Positions 26,360 to 35,128 of a stretch of 64,000 bases of DNA are shown here, piece after piece. The translations under genes and the position numbers were made by a program. Source of the stretch: Falsirhodobacter sp. 20TX0035 (GTDB taxonomy: Bacteria > Pseudomonadota > Alphaproteobacteria > Rhodobacterales > Rhodobacteraceae); NCBI RefSeq assembly GCF_028307215.1, contig NZ_JAQMHV010000001.1:682001-746000 (forward strand). Reading direction: 5' to 3'. Each line of letters begins with the position of its first letter. Positions within the stretch are counted from its first letter, which is position 1. The notes beneath the pieces were generated by a model, which saw nothing but the letters and a program-made list of their open reading frames with translations, ran no database searches and was not told the DNA's origin.

Positions 26360-27388
26360 TCAGAAGCTTTCGCAAATCCTGATCTCGATCGGGATTACCG
26401 AGGGCGCGGATCTTTCGCCCAAGCCGTGCAGGGCCGCCTCCTCCATCGCTGAAACCAACTCCTCCACCACCCGGTCCACCGGATGGCTGAGGACCACGTC
26501 GAGAACGCCCTCCTTCAGGCAGCGGTTGATCGCGTCGCTCAGCTCGGTGGCGATGATGGTGATCCGTTGGCGCTGGTCGGGTGTCAGGGCGTCCACGGCC
26601 CCCTCCACCCCGCCGCCTGCCACCACAAGCGCCACGATGTTGTCATGTTTTGCCAATGAGGTGCGCACGATCGCCTGGGCCTTGTCGTCGCGTTCGAAGC
26701 TGGCTTGGGCGGGCAGGATATCCAACCGGCTGCTCGCCTCCTCCAGCGCCGCGCGCAGCCCCCGATCATAGCCGCCATGGGCCAGATAACCGGGGGAGCC
26801 GGTGAGGACGAGGACCTGCCCTTCGGCCGGGGAAAGCTGATGGACAAACCAGCCCGCGCTGCGCCCCATCTTCAGCGCGTCCGACCCGACAAAGCCAGCG
26901 CGCGCGGGCGTCGACAGGTCCGAAAACAACGTCCATACCGGGATGCCCTTGGCGGCCAGACGCTCCACCGCCGCATGAACCAGCGGATGGTCCAGCAGCA
27001 CCGCGCCGATGGCGTCGCACCCGTCGCCCAGCGCCTCCAGCGCCGCCGCCATGGCGACGGGGTCCAGATCCTGCAGGTAGTGAACAACGGCCCGCCCCTG
27101 CACGCGTTGCGAGTCGCGGGTGCGCTGCGCCAACCGCTCTGCCAGCTCGGCGTAAAGCGCCCGGTCATGCGGGTTCAGAAGAAAGCCGAAGGTCTGGACG
27201 GGCATCCCCTGCATCAGGCGCTGCCGGATCACCGGGGCGCCGTGATAGCCGATGCGTTCGGCCGCCGTCAGCACATGCTCGATCGTCGTGCGCTTGACGG
27301 TGCCGCGCCGGTTCACGATCCGGTCCAGGGTTGACAGGCTGACCCCAGCCGCTGCGGCCAGGTCTTCAAGGGTGGGCCGTCCAGGCAC
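26360..27388 (-). CDS. LacI-family transcriptional regulator
   Basis: 342 residues. Helix-turn-helix with hinge (RPTLEDLAAAAGVSLSTLDRIVNRRGTVKRTTIEHV, about 3-40) and a periplasmic-binding-protein-like effector domain from about 65. The GTG at 27388 is preferred because GGGAG lies 7 bases upstream; a GTG at 27409 is possible. LDRIVN in place of VSRVLN is the variant seen in regulators with substrate-binding domains resembling sugar-binding proteins. It lies downstream of the gluconate-dehydrogenase-like genes on the same strand, separated by a probable terminator, and upstream of the DeoR gene. Effector probably a sugar or sugar acid. Confidence 0.88.
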   Translation of the reverse strand: MPGRPTLEDLAAAAGVSLSTLDRIVNRRGTVKRTTIEHVLTAAERIGYHGAPVIRQRLMQGMPVQTFGFLLNPHDRALYAELAERLAQRTRDSQRVQGRAVVHYLQDLDPVAMAAALEALGDGCDAIGAVLLDHPLVHAAVERLAAKGIPVWTLFSDLSTPARAGFVGSDALKMGRSAGWFVHQLSPAEGQVLVLTGSPGYLAHGGYDRGLRAALEEASSRLDILPAQASFERDDKAQAIVRTSLAKHDNIVALVVAGGGVEGAVDALTPDQRQRITIIATELSDAINRCLKEGVLDVVLSHPVDRVVEELVSAMEEAALHGLGERSAPSVIPIEIRICESF

Positions 27389-27442
27389 GCGCTGCTCCCA
27401 TGGTTGCACGGGGCTGTCTTGCCGCAGGGGGGCCGCAAAGGA

Positions 27443-27463
27443 AAGGACCGCCCGAAGGCGGCC
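27443..27463 (-). terminator. Terminator-like UUCG hairpin after the dehydrogenase operon
   Basis: On the minus strand, GGCCGCC-TTCG-GGCGGTC (7 bp with one G-T pair) followed by CTTTCCTTT, about 10 bp after the cytochrome c stop. The cUUCGg tetraloop makes it very stable. The U-tract is imperfect. Confidence 0.55.
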
Positions 27464-27471
27464 CGATCACG

Positions 27472-28767
27472 TCATTGCGGGATGGACAGCTTGTCGCGCG
27501 CGCCACTGTCGGCCCGCATCTTCGCGATGTCCTCCACCTTCACCGGGGGGGCGGCGTTGCCCCAGCTGTTGCGGACGTAATCCAGGATCTCGGCCATCTG
27601 GGCGTCGGTGTATTTCCACGCAAAGGACGGCATCCCCGCCCCCGTGGGATTTTCGTGGGTGGAGGAAGCGCGCCCCCCGACCATGAGCGCATGGCTCAGG
27701 TTCGTGATGTCGGGCGCAAGCATCGCGGCGTTGCCGGCAAAGGCCGGGGCCAGCAGGCCCATCCCCTCGCCCCGCGGACCGTGGCAGGCCGAGCAGCTGA
27801 TCTCGTATTCCAACGCGCCCTGCTTCAGGCTGTCGGCGGCGAGCGGCGGGGGGGCCACCGCATCCGATCCCGGAACCGACTTCAGGTAGGTGGCCATCGC
27901 CGTCAGATCCTCGTCCGAAAGGTATTGCAGCGAATGCTCCACCGCCTCGGCCATGGGGCCTGCGGCCACGGCCACGCCGTCCGTCCCCGTGCGCAGATAC
28001 TGCGCGATGCTCTCCACGGACTGGCCACCCACGCCCAGATACTCGTTCGACGTGATCTCGGGCGCATAGGAGGTGCCGAGGCTGCCGCCCTGAAGATATT
28101 TGCTGGACACCTCGGCCGACAAGAGGTTGCGCGGGCTGTGGCAGGCCGAGCAATGGCCGCCGCCATCCACGATATAGCGGCCGCGATCGGCCACCGGATC
28201 GCCGTCGAAGCCCGTGTTTTCGAAGAACAGCATGTCCCAGCCCGCCATCGCAAGGCGGATGTTGAAGGGGAAGCGCATCCCCGCCGTTTCATCGATGTCG
28301 TTCCGCACCGGGGGCACCGTGGACATGTAGGCCCAAAGGTCGTGCATGTCCCCATCGGTCAGGTTCTTGTAGGCCGTGTAGGGCATGGCCGGATACAAGA
28401 GCCCGTGCTGGCCGATGCCCTGACGCAGCGCGTTGAAGAAGTCCCGTTCGGTCATCGCCCCGATGCCGGTGGCGTCGGGCGTGATGTTCGACGAGACGAG
28501 CACGCCGAAGGGGGTCGCGATCTCATACCCGCCGGCGAAATCGCCCATGCCCTTCGTGTGGCAGGCGGCGCAGTCGCCTGTGCGCATCACGTATTCGCCG
28601 CGGGCGACGGCCTCGGGGTCGGCTTTGAAGTCGGCCAGCGTCACACGGTCATCGGCGACGTCGGAGCGCGACGTCTCCAGCGTGTCGTAGGCCCACCAGC
28701 CCGCGCCCGCCGCGGCGACGGCCGCCACGACAGCCACGCTGCCGCCGATTGCTTTCCAGTTCGCCAT
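27472..28767 (-). CDS. Triheme cytochrome c subunit of a gluconate/alcohol dehydrogenase
   Basis: 431 residues. N-terminal membrane anchor (about 8-27) then three c-type heme motifs: CAACH (66-70), CSACH (206-210), CSACH (325-329). This is the layout of the membrane-bound cytochrome subunit of gluconate 2-dehydrogenase and related GMC dehydrogenases, which passes electrons from the flavoprotein to ubiquinone on the periplasmic face. Four bp after the GMC gene on the same strand; last gene of the three-subunit operon. Confidence 0.92.
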   Translation of the reverse strand: MANWKAIGGSVAVVAAVAAAGAGWWAYDTLETSRSDVADDRVTLADFKADPEAVARGEYVMRTGDCAACHTKGMGDFAGGYEIATPFGVLVSSNITPDATGIGAMTERDFFNALRQGIGQHGLLYPAMPYTAYKNLTDGDMHDLWAYMSTVPPVRNDIDETAGMRFPFNIRLAMAGWDMLFFENTGFDGDPVADRGRYIVDGGGHCSACHSPRNLLSAEVSSKYLQGGSLGTSYAPEITSNEYLGVGGQSVESIAQYLRTGTDGVAVAAGPMAEAVEHSLQYLSDEDLTAMATYLKSVPGSDAVAPPPLAADSLKQGALEYEISCSACHGPRGEGMGLLAPAFAGNAAMLAPDITNLSHALMVGGRASSTHENPTGAGMPSFAWKYTDAQMAEILDYVRNSWGNAAPPVKVEDIAKMRADSGARDKLSIPQ

Positions 28768-28771
28768 CGGA

Positions 28772-30547
28772 TCAGCCCTCCACCAGCGCGCCGGGGTTCT
28801 TCACGTAGGTGTCGGCGATCGCCCGCGCGGTGCGGATCGCCAGCGCGCCCACCGTGCCCGTCGGGTTGTAGCCAGCGTTCGTCGGGAAGGCCGAGGCGCC
28901 CACCACGAACAGGTTGTGGCAGTCCCAGCTTTGCAGATACGGGTTCACGGCCGAGGTGGGGCGGTCCGCCCCCATCGGCACGCCGCCGATCACGTGGTCG
29001 GAGGCGACGATGGCCGTGGTGAACGGCTTGTCGGCGAAGTTGAAGCCGTTGACATGGCTCGCCCCCATCTCGCGCGCGATCTCCAGCGAACGGTCCATGG
29101 TGAACTTCGCCATGTTGCGGTCGCTTTGCGCGTAGTCGTAGGTGAGGCGCAGCAGAGGCACGCCGAACTTGTCCTTGAAGTTCGGATCAAGGTCCATGTA
29201 GCCCGTCTTTGTGGGCATGGAGCAGCCCTGATTGAAGATCGTGGCGTAGTTGCGGTAGTATTTGGCGTAGGACTTCTTGAACTCCGACCCCCAGCGCTGG
29301 GTGCCCGGCGGCAGGGCGTTCGCCTTGGCGATGGGAAGCCCGTCGCGCGACAACGTCAGGATTCCTGCCCCCCCGATGAAGTCCAGATCCGAATGGTCGA
29401 AATTGTCGCCGTTGTAGTCGTCGATCTGGCTGCCCAGCGCGCCCGCCCCGATGAACGGATTGATGTTGTCATCCTCGAACCACATGTCGGTGCCGGACAC
29501 GGTCTGGAAGGTGAAGTTCCGGCCCACGACGCCCGTCTGGTCGCGCGGATCGTAGGGCTTAGAGATGCCCGAATGCAGAAGGATCCGCGTGTTGTCCATC
29601 ATGAAGGCCGTCAGGATCACGATGTCGGCGGGCTGTTCCACCTCGTTGCCCTGTTCGTCCACATAGACGGCGCCGGTGACGGTCTTGCCATCGTTGGCCT
29701 TCGTCAGGCGCGTGACGCAGGATTTCGTCAGCACCGTGAAGTTCGGGCGGCGCATCAGCACGGGGAAGATGCAGGCCTGCGGCGAGGATTTGGAGAAGTT
29801 TCCGCAGCCGAAATAGAGGCAGAACCCGCAATAGGAGCAGGCCCCCATGCTGACGCCCAGCGGGTTCACGTAAGGCTCGGAAAGGTTCGCCGTGGGTATG
29901 GTGAAGGGGTTCAGGCCCATCCGGTTGGTGGCGTCGTTGAACAGCTCCATCGCGCGCAAGGTCTTCAGCGCGGGCGTGGGATAGTCCCGGCTGCGCGACC
30001 CTTCGAACGGGTTGCCCACGCCGGTCTTTTCGCCCTTGATGACGCCGGCGCGGCCGGACACGCCCGCGATCCGTTCCCAGCGGTCGTAGAACGGCTCCAG
30101 CTCGTCATAGGTGACGCCCCAGTCCTGAAGCTGCAGTTCCCCGTCCTCGGCCTTGGCCAGGCCGTAGCGTTCGATGGTCTGCTTGCGCACCTCGAAATCC
30201 CAAGGGGAAAAGCGCCAACCCATGCCGGCCCAGTGGAAGCCCGCGCCGCCCACGCCGCCGCCCAGTTCGAACACGCCCCAGTTCCGGGTCGGGATCGCGG
30301 TCTGGTCCAGCGTGTTGCGGAAAGTGGCCGTGTTGTCGCGCGGCGGCGACAGCAGCTCCTTGCGCTGGCTCCACCGCAGTTCGTCCGGGTCGACCGACGG
30401 GGGCGTGTGGGTGGAGGTGTCGGTCCATGCCCCGCGGTCGATGGCGACCACGTTCAGGCCGGCGCGGGTCAGTTCCTCGGCCATCAGGGCGCCGGACCAG
30501 CCGAGCCCCACGATGACCACATCCGCCTTTTGGCGTTTCGTTGTCAT
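28772..30547 (-). CDS. GMC-family FAD dehydrogenase, gluconate 2-dehydrogenase-like large subunit
   Basis: 591 residues. N-terminal FAD-binding dinucleotide fold (ADVVIVGLGWSGALMAEELTRAGLNVVAIDRG), Cys-rich segment SYCGFCLYFGCGNFSKSSPQAC around 235-255 (iron-sulfur or cofactor region described for some family members), and a C-terminal GMC signature region with the catalytic-type H-N pair (FVVGASAFPTNAGYNPTGTVGALAIRTA). It has no signal peptide of its own. Export with the Tat-type signal of the small subunit is the usual arrangement. Oxidises a sugar acid, sugar or polyol in the periplasm; exact substrate not readable. Confidence 0.9.
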   Translation of the reverse strand: MTTKRQKADVVIVGLGWSGALMAEELTRAGLNVVAIDRGAWTDTSTHTPPSVDPDELRWSQRKELLSPPRDNTATFRNTLDQTAIPTRNWGVFELGGGVGGAGFHWAGMGWRFSPWDFEVRKQTIERYGLAKAEDGELQLQDWGVTYDELEPFYDRWERIAGVSGRAGVIKGEKTGVGNPFEGSRSRDYPTPALKTLRAMELFNDATNRMGLNPFTIPTANLSEPYVNPLGVSMGACSYCGFCLYFGCGNFSKSSPQACIFPVLMRRPNFTVLTKSCVTRLTKANDGKTVTGAVYVDEQGNEVEQPADIVILTAFMMDNTRILLHSGISKPYDPRDQTGVVGRNFTFQTVSGTDMWFEDDNINPFIGAGALGSQIDDYNGDNFDHSDLDFIGGAGILTLSRDGLPIAKANALPPGTQRWGSEFKKSYAKYYRNYATIFNQGCSMPTKTGYMDLDPNFKDKFGVPLLRLTYDYAQSDRNMAKFTMDRSLEIAREMGASHVNGFNFADKPFTTAIVASDHVIGGVPMGADRPTSAVNPYLQSWDCHNLFVVGASAFPTNAGYNPTGTVGALAIRTARAIADTYVKNPGALVEG

Positions 30548-30564
30548 GATATCTTACCTTACGT

Positions 30565-31287
30565 TCAGTCGCGGGGGATCAGGCTGACGGGTTCCAGCCC
30601 CAGATCCTCGCCCGTGCGGTCGGCATAAAGACGGTAGTCGTAGCGGGCGCCGGGGAAGCCGATCATCTTCCAGCCCACCATGTCCTTGTTCCCGCCATAG
30701 ATCGGGTCCGAGAAATACCCCTCGCGGACGTTGATCAGCATCAGTTCGAAGAAGGCTTTGGTGTTCACGTCGGGGCCCAGATCGACGGTCCCGTCCTCCA
30801 TCCCCTTCAGGATCGCGTCCTGACGCGGTTCGGGCAGATCGGCAAAGGAGGCGCCCTCGGTCTTCTGCGCAAAGGCTTCCAGCGCGGCAAGACCGGTGGC
30901 GTAGCGTTCGCGCGGGGTTTCGATGAACTGGGGCGTCTGGGCCAGTTCATCCTCATTCGGCAGCTTGGGGCCCTTACGGTACAGGCTGGCGCCTTCGCCG
31001 AAGGGACCGGCCAGCTGCATGTCCAGAAACTCCACGCAGCCCGCCTCGGAGGCCGAGGCGCCGAGGTCGTCCGCCGGGATCAGCCGGTCGAAGACGGCTG
31101 TCACGGTGCGGCGGTCGATGTCGGCGGTCAGGACCTGGAAGCTGCCGCCATGGATCGCGGGCCGCGGAAGGAAGGCCGGGTCCATCGACATGTCGGTCGG
31201 ATAGCCCTTCATCTCCAGCGCCCGCACAGGCGTGGCGGCCGCCGCGGCCATCGCGCCCAGGGAGAACAGCGCGCCTCTTCGATTCAT
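30565..31287 (-). CDS. Gluconate 2-dehydrogenase subunit 3-like protein
   Basis: 240 residues. Small subunit of the periplasmic FAD dehydrogenase. MNRRGALFSLGAMAAAAATPVRA is a twin-arginine-type signal that probably carries the folded flavoprotein out as a complex. Family features follow: VTAVFDRLIPADDLGASASEAGCVEFLDMQLAGP, and the C-terminal NVREGYFSDPIYGGNKDMVGWKMIGFPGARYDYR segment. The ATG at 31287 is preceded by AAGGA at 7 bases; the long upstream frame is not used. First gene of the three-gene operon, 17 bp before the GMC gene. Confidence 0.92.
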   Translation of the reverse strand: MNRRGALFSLGAMAAAAATPVRALEMKGYPTDMSMDPAFLPRPAIHGGSFQVLTADIDRRTVTAVFDRLIPADDLGASASEAGCVEFLDMQLAGPFGEGASLYRKGPKLPNEDELAQTPQFIETPRERYATGLAALEAFAQKTEGASFADLPEPRQDAILKGMEDGTVDLGPDVNTKAFFELMLINVREGYFSDPIYGGNKDMVGWKMIGFPGARYDYRLYADRTGEDLGLEPVSLIPRD

Positions 31288-31691
31288 GGCTTTTCCTTTC
31301 CGCATGACCCAACGGCATGCGTTGCCTGGCGAGGGGGCAAGGCCCCACCGCTCGGTTGTTCGACCGGGTTCAGATGTTGTGGCGACAGGGCCGGTCCTGC
31401 AGGTCCGGCGCCGTGTCCTTCCCGTTCGGGGGCGACCCGACGGAATTGACGGCACCCTATGGTATGCCGAAATATGCGACAAGCGGTCGCAGCATCTCCG
31501 TCCGGTCGAACCTTCATTTCCCTTCATTTTGAGGGATTGGCGGGAAACGCATCAACCCCCGTGGGCGCGAGTTGCAGATTTGCGGACCATGCCCCCGAGG
31601 GCCAGCATCCCCGATATCACCGCTTGTGCCGAGCCCTCCGCTGCGGATCGGCCATGGCTCTACCCGATCTGCACAACGCCAGCTGTAAATG
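31288..31691. other. Intergenic region, no gene recognised
   Basis: About 400 bp between the dehydrogenase operon start and the tRNA terminator. Short ORFs here have no recognisable product, and no convincing operator was picked. It presumably carries the dehydrogenase promoter, reading leftward. Confidence 0.5.
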
Positions 31692-31716
31692 CAAAAAGCC
31701 GCCCCTCGGGGCGGCT
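31692..31716 (-). terminator. Intrinsic terminator of tRNA-Thr
   Basis: On the minus strand an 8-bp GC-rich inverted repeat, GCCGCCCC/GGGGCGGC, with a 2-4 base loop is followed by TTTTT. It lies about 22 bp past the CCA end of the tRNA. Confidence 0.85.
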
Positions 31717-31737
31717 GGCGTGGTCTCTGGAATATCA

Positions 31738-31813
31738 TGGTGCCGCTGAAGGGACTCGAACCCCCGACCCCATCATTACGAATGACGTGCTCTACCAGCT
31801 GAGCTACAGCGGC
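31738..31813 (-). tRNA. tRNA-Thr (anticodon CGU)
   Basis: 76-nt cloverleaf on the minus strand. Acceptor GCCGCTG pairs CAGCGGC with encoded CCA at 31740-31738. The D arm is GCTC..GAGC. The anticodon arm is CGTCA-TTCGTAA-TGATG (anticodon CGT). The T arm contains GGTTCGAGTCC. Reads ACG codons. Downstream hairpin terminator; hemY lies upstream on the same strand. Confidence 0.97.
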
Positions 31814-31818
31814 CTGGT

Positions 31819-31841
31819 GGCGGGGACTTAGCATCCCCGCC
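31819..31841 (-). other. Hairpin between hemY and tRNA-Thr
   Basis: Perfect 8-bp stem GGCGGGGA/TCCCCGCC with a 7-base loop, between the hemY stop and the 5' end of the tRNA on the same strand. No T-run follows. It may end the hemY message or mark a processing point. Confidence 0.4.
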
Positions 31842-31856
31842 GGGGGGCGTGAAGCC

Positions 31857-33308
31857 CTAATGTGCGGGTTTTTCGCCTTCGGGCACGATTTCCTCGGCCG
31901 GTTCGGGGTTCACCACGCGCGAGGCGGGGTCGGGCGTGCCCACGATCAGCGGCAGAAGCTCCGTCCCGGTGGAGGATGGGCCCGCCGTGTCCGCCGGCTC
32001 ACGCCAGCTGAGGGTGTCGAACCCGCCGCACTGGTCGCAGACCGGCGTCCATTGGGCGTGCACCGTCTGGCACTTGTCGCAGCACCATTGAGGCCCGCGC
32101 GGCGCGGTCAGGGCGCGGGTCAGCCAGCCGCGCACGACGGTGTCATCCGCGCCCTCCCCCCGCTCGATCGCGGCCATGATCGTCAGGGACCGGACCGTGG
32201 GATGTTCCACGGGAAGCTTGCCCAGCGCGCGGCGCGCTTCCGGGAACTCCTCGGCGGCGATGGCCAGTTCGGCCTTCAGCATCATCGCCTCGGGATCATG
32301 CGCGTGCACGTCCGTCAGCGGACCGAAGCGGGTCAGGCGCTGCTGCGGCGTTTCCTCGGGCTCGATCTCGGCAAAGGCCCCGGCGAGGTCGGGATGCGGC
32401 TGCACTTCCCAGGCCTTGCGCAGGATGCGGGACGCGTTGCGCTTGTTGCCCTGCGCGATGTAGCTGCGCGCGGCCAGAACCGCGGCGGGGATCAGGTCCG
32501 GCGACAGCTTGTTGGCCTCGATCGCGGCCTCCCGCGCCTCAATCGAGGCGCCGTCCTGAAGGACGGTCCGCGCCTGCTGCAACGCCAGAACGGCGTCGCG
32601 ACGCTGATAGACGGCCTTGGGCAGCGCGCCCATCTTGCGCTTGGCCTCCAGCGTCTGGCGGGCACCTTCCCAATCCGCAGTCTCGGCCTGCAACTTCAGA
32701 AGGATGTCCTGCGTTTCGGGATGCTTGGGCTTCAGGGCGAAGGCGCGTTCGGCCAGCTTCAGCGCGGTGGTCGTGTCGCCCACGTCCAGCGTCTGGCGCA
32801 GCAACCCGCGGATGCCGACGAAGCGGGTCCGGTTATGGGCCAGAAGCTTCTTCCACGCATCCTCGGCCCGGTCCCGTTCCCCGGCCTGTTCGGCGGTCTG
32901 GGCGATCAGAAGGGTCGTCAGGACGGGATCGTTCAGGAACTTGTGCGCGGCCTCGGCCCGGGTCAGGGCCTGCTTCGGCTCTCCGGACGCCAAGGCGACC
33001 AGGGCGTCCGACACCGCCTCGCGGCCCTTGCGTTCGCGGTTGCGCTGGAAATGACGGCTCAGCGCCGTTTCGTCGCCGTTCAGGAAGCGCACCACCGCAA
33101 CAAGCAGCCCGGCCAGACGCAGCAGCAGCCACAGCGCCAGCATCAGCAGGATCGCCCCGATCAAAAGCTGCACCGGTCCGAGTGTGAATTCCCAGCCCGA
33201 CACGGTCATCCGCACGCCGGTGCCGTTGTCCAGCATCCAGCCGGCCGACAGGCTCAGCACCGCAACGATGCCGATGAAAAGAAGGACCTTGATGAGAGAC
33301 CAGAGCAT
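31857..33308 (-). CDS. hemY: HemY-like TPR membrane protein with zinc-ribbon C-terminus
   Basis: 483 residues. Two N-terminal membrane segments (about 1-28 and 42-75), then a long TPR-like alpha-helical region and a CDKC ... CDQC zinc-ribbon-like motif near residue 420 in an alphaproteobacterial HemY extension. Genetically linked to tetrapyrrole synthesis; the biochemical role is unclear and it is not the protoporphyrinogen oxidase also called HemY in Gram-positives. The ATG shares one base with the mitofilin stop (TGATG). Together with mitofilin and hemD it forms a gene order conserved across alphaproteobacteria. Confidence 0.88.
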   Translation of the reverse strand: MLWSLIKVLLFIGIVAVLSLSAGWMLDNGTGVRMTVSGWEFTLGPVQLLIGAILLMLALWLLLRLAGLLVAVVRFLNGDETALSRHFQRNRERKGREAVSDALVALASGEPKQALTRAEAAHKFLNDPVLTTLLIAQTAEQAGERDRAEDAWKKLLAHNRTRFVGIRGLLRQTLDVGDTTTALKLAERAFALKPKHPETQDILLKLQAETADWEGARQTLEAKRKMGALPKAVYQRRDAVLALQQARTVLQDGASIEAREAAIEANKLSPDLIPAAVLAARSYIAQGNKRNASRILRKAWEVQPHPDLAGAFAEIEPEETPQQRLTRFGPLTDVHAHDPEAMMLKAELAIAAEEFPEARRALGKLPVEHPTVRSLTIMAAIERGEGADDTVVRGWLTRALTAPRGPQWCCDKCQTVHAQWTPVCDQCGGFDTLSWREPADTAGPSSTGTELLPLIVGTPDPASRVVNPEPAEEIVPEGEKPAH

Positions 33309-34360
33309 CAACGCGTCCCCGTGTTCATCTGCGCCAGCGCGTCCACGGCGGCCATGCGGCGTTCGGCCAGGGCGCGCCAGTCCGACAGCGCCGCCTGACC
33401 TTCCAGCGGAAGGTTTCCAATCTCGTCCAGCGCGGCGTTCAGGTTGCCTTCCTGCACGGCGGCCTCGGCGCGCGACAGGATGGCGTCGGGATCGTTGCCT
33501 TCGCGGGGGGCAAGCGAACGGGCGCCGGTCTGCGCCCGCAGGAAGGCGCCCAGACGGTTTCCGATGCCGGTGCCGCCGTCCACCTTCAGCGAGGCGTCCA
33601 GCGCCGCGCGGGAGGCTTCGGGGAACTCCTGCTGAAGGGTGGTCAGGGCGGGCACGCCTTCGGCGCCGTCCACCAGCGGCTGCGGAACCTCAAGACCCGC
33701 CGCGCGGATCTCCTCCACGGCCGAGGTGTAGGGCGTGCCGCTGTCCAGCGCGCCGGCGATCCGCGTCAGCGCCGCCGCCACGAGGGCCTTCTGCGCCGTG
33801 TCCTGCGACTGCTGGCGCAGCGATTCGGCCTGCTTCTGCGCCTCGGCCAGTTCCTGCTGCGTGCGGTCGATCATGCCCTGCAGATCCGCCCCGACGGTGC
33901 CGGAGTTGATCTGGGTGCGCAGTTCCTCGATCTGGGCCTGAAGGTCGGCCGGGGCGACGGGCGGGTTTTCCAGGGCCGACACCCGGCCTTCCAGCGGCGT
34001 CAGGCTGGGAATGGTCAGCGCGCCGATCTGGTCGCGCAGGGCCGTGATTTCCTGCGCCTGGCGCTGAATCTCGGACCGCAGGGGGGCCATGTCCTGCACG
34101 GGCCAACCACCGGGGATCGCACGCGCGAGGCCGAAGCCCAGAAGGGCCGCAAGGACGCCGCCCAAAACCAAGGGCAGAAAGACGGGGCGCGAATGGGTCT
34201 GGGCGGCCGGCGCCTTGACATGGGGTTCGGCCGGCTCCGTCAGGTGCGGCGGCTCGGACGGGCGGTCGTGGTCGACCTCCGCCGCCTCGGGCGTGACGGC
34301 TGACGGGACATCCCTGACCTCGGGCTCCTGGGTCTCGGGGCGGGTGTCTTCGTTTGCCAT
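33308..34360 (-). CDS. Mitofilin (Mic60-like) inner-membrane protein
   Basis: 350 residues: acidic, Pro/Glu-rich cytosolic N-terminus (1-55), one membrane segment (about 58-82), coiled coil (about 90-190), and a C-terminal mitofilin domain. This is the bacterial relative of the crista-shaping protein Mic60, which deforms intracytoplasmic membranes in alphaproteobacteria. The ATG at 34360 has AAAGG about 8 bases upstream. Sits between hemD and hemY, the usual position. It starts 37 bp after the hemD stop. Confidence 0.85.
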   Translation of the reverse strand: MANEDTRPETQEPEVRDVPSAVTPEAAEVDHDRPSEPPHLTEPAEPHVKAPAAQTHSRPVFLPLVLGGVLAALLGFGLARAIPGGWPVQDMAPLRSEIQRQAQEITALRDQIGALTIPSLTPLEGRVSALENPPVAPADLQAQIEELRTQINSGTVGADLQGMIDRTQQELAEAQKQAESLRQQSQDTAQKALVAAALTRIAGALDSGTPYTSAVEEIRAAGLEVPQPLVDGAEGVPALTTLQQEFPEASRAALDASLKVDGGTGIGNRLGAFLRAQTGARSLAPREGNDPDAILSRAEAAVQEGNLNAALDEIGNLPLEGQAALSDWRALAERRMAAVDALAQMNTGTR

Positions 34361-34397
34361 GCCAAACCTTTCGCGAATGCAGCTGTCGCAGGTGAAC

Positions 34398-35081
34398 CTA
34401 GCCCTGCACAGGTGCGGTCTCAAGCCTTTGCAGCAGAGTGACCAGTTCGACCATCGCGTCGGCGTCCGGACGGGCGGCGACATGCCGCACGGCCTTTGGC
34501 GGCAGCACCTCCGCCACGGCCGGGCTGAGGCAGGCGAAGACCGGATGCGCCGCCTTCGCCACCGTCAGGAACCTTCGGGCCGAGGCGGGGGAGAACAAGG
34601 GCACGACGACCGGCCCCTTCAAGAGCGTCCGGGCCTCGGCCGAAAGGGGGCGGGCGGTCATCTCATAGACTACGACCGCGGTCGTGGGGATGCCCGCCGC
34701 CGTCAGCCGCCGCGCCAGATCGCCGCGGCTTTCGCGCCCGCGCGGATGCAGGAGCGGGCCTGTCTCGCCGCTGTCCAGAACAAGGCGGAATAGCGCCTCA
34801 GCGTCGCCTTGGGCCGAACGGGCGTCAAACCCGGCCACGCGCGCCGCCTCTGCCGTGCGGTCGCCCACGCACCAGGCCCGGGGGGCCGGGCGGGCGCCAC
34901 GCAGGGCGGCCACGGCGGTGGCCGAGGTCAGGATCAGACCCTCGGCGGGCGGCAGGGGGGCATCCAAAAACGCCGGTTCGGACAGGGGGGACAGGACGAC
35001 GTGCCCGGTCAGCCGCGCGGCGAAGCGGGCGCTCCCGTCTTCGGGCCGGGTCAGAAGAACGGGCAGGCATTGCCGGGACAT
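34398..35081 (-). CDS. hemD: Uroporphyrinogen-III synthase
   Basis: 227 residues. It closes hydroxymethylbilane to uroporphyrinogen III in heme/siroheme synthesis. The family diverges strongly; recognisable points are [14 protein letters not shown] at the start, [43 protein letters not shown] and VYEMTARPL. The ATG at 35081 is chosen over an earlier in-frame start that would run into the divergent tsaD promoter. Upstream neighbour tsaD is divergent with a 47-bp gap. The next pathway partner gene hemC is not in the window. Confidence 0.85.
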   Translation of the reverse strand: MSRQCLPVLLTRPEDGSARFAARLTGHVVLSPLSEPAFLDAPLPPAEGLILTSATAVAALRGARPAPRAWCVGDRTAEAARVAGFDARSAQGDAEALFRLVLDSGETGPLLHPRGRESRGDLARRLTAAGIPTTAVVVYEMTARPLSAEARTLLKGPVVVPLFSPASARRFLTVAKAAHPVFACLSPAVAEVLPPKAVRHVAARPDADAMVELVTLLQRLETAPVQG

Positions 35082-35128
35082 GGGCCGCAGGTTACATCTG
35101 GCGCGATTTTCAAGCAACCGGCCGACCC

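Noticed and set aside
31232-31831. Plus-strand frame of 199 codons
   Set aside because: Runs antisense through the tRNA-Thr gene and its terminator; no family resemblance.
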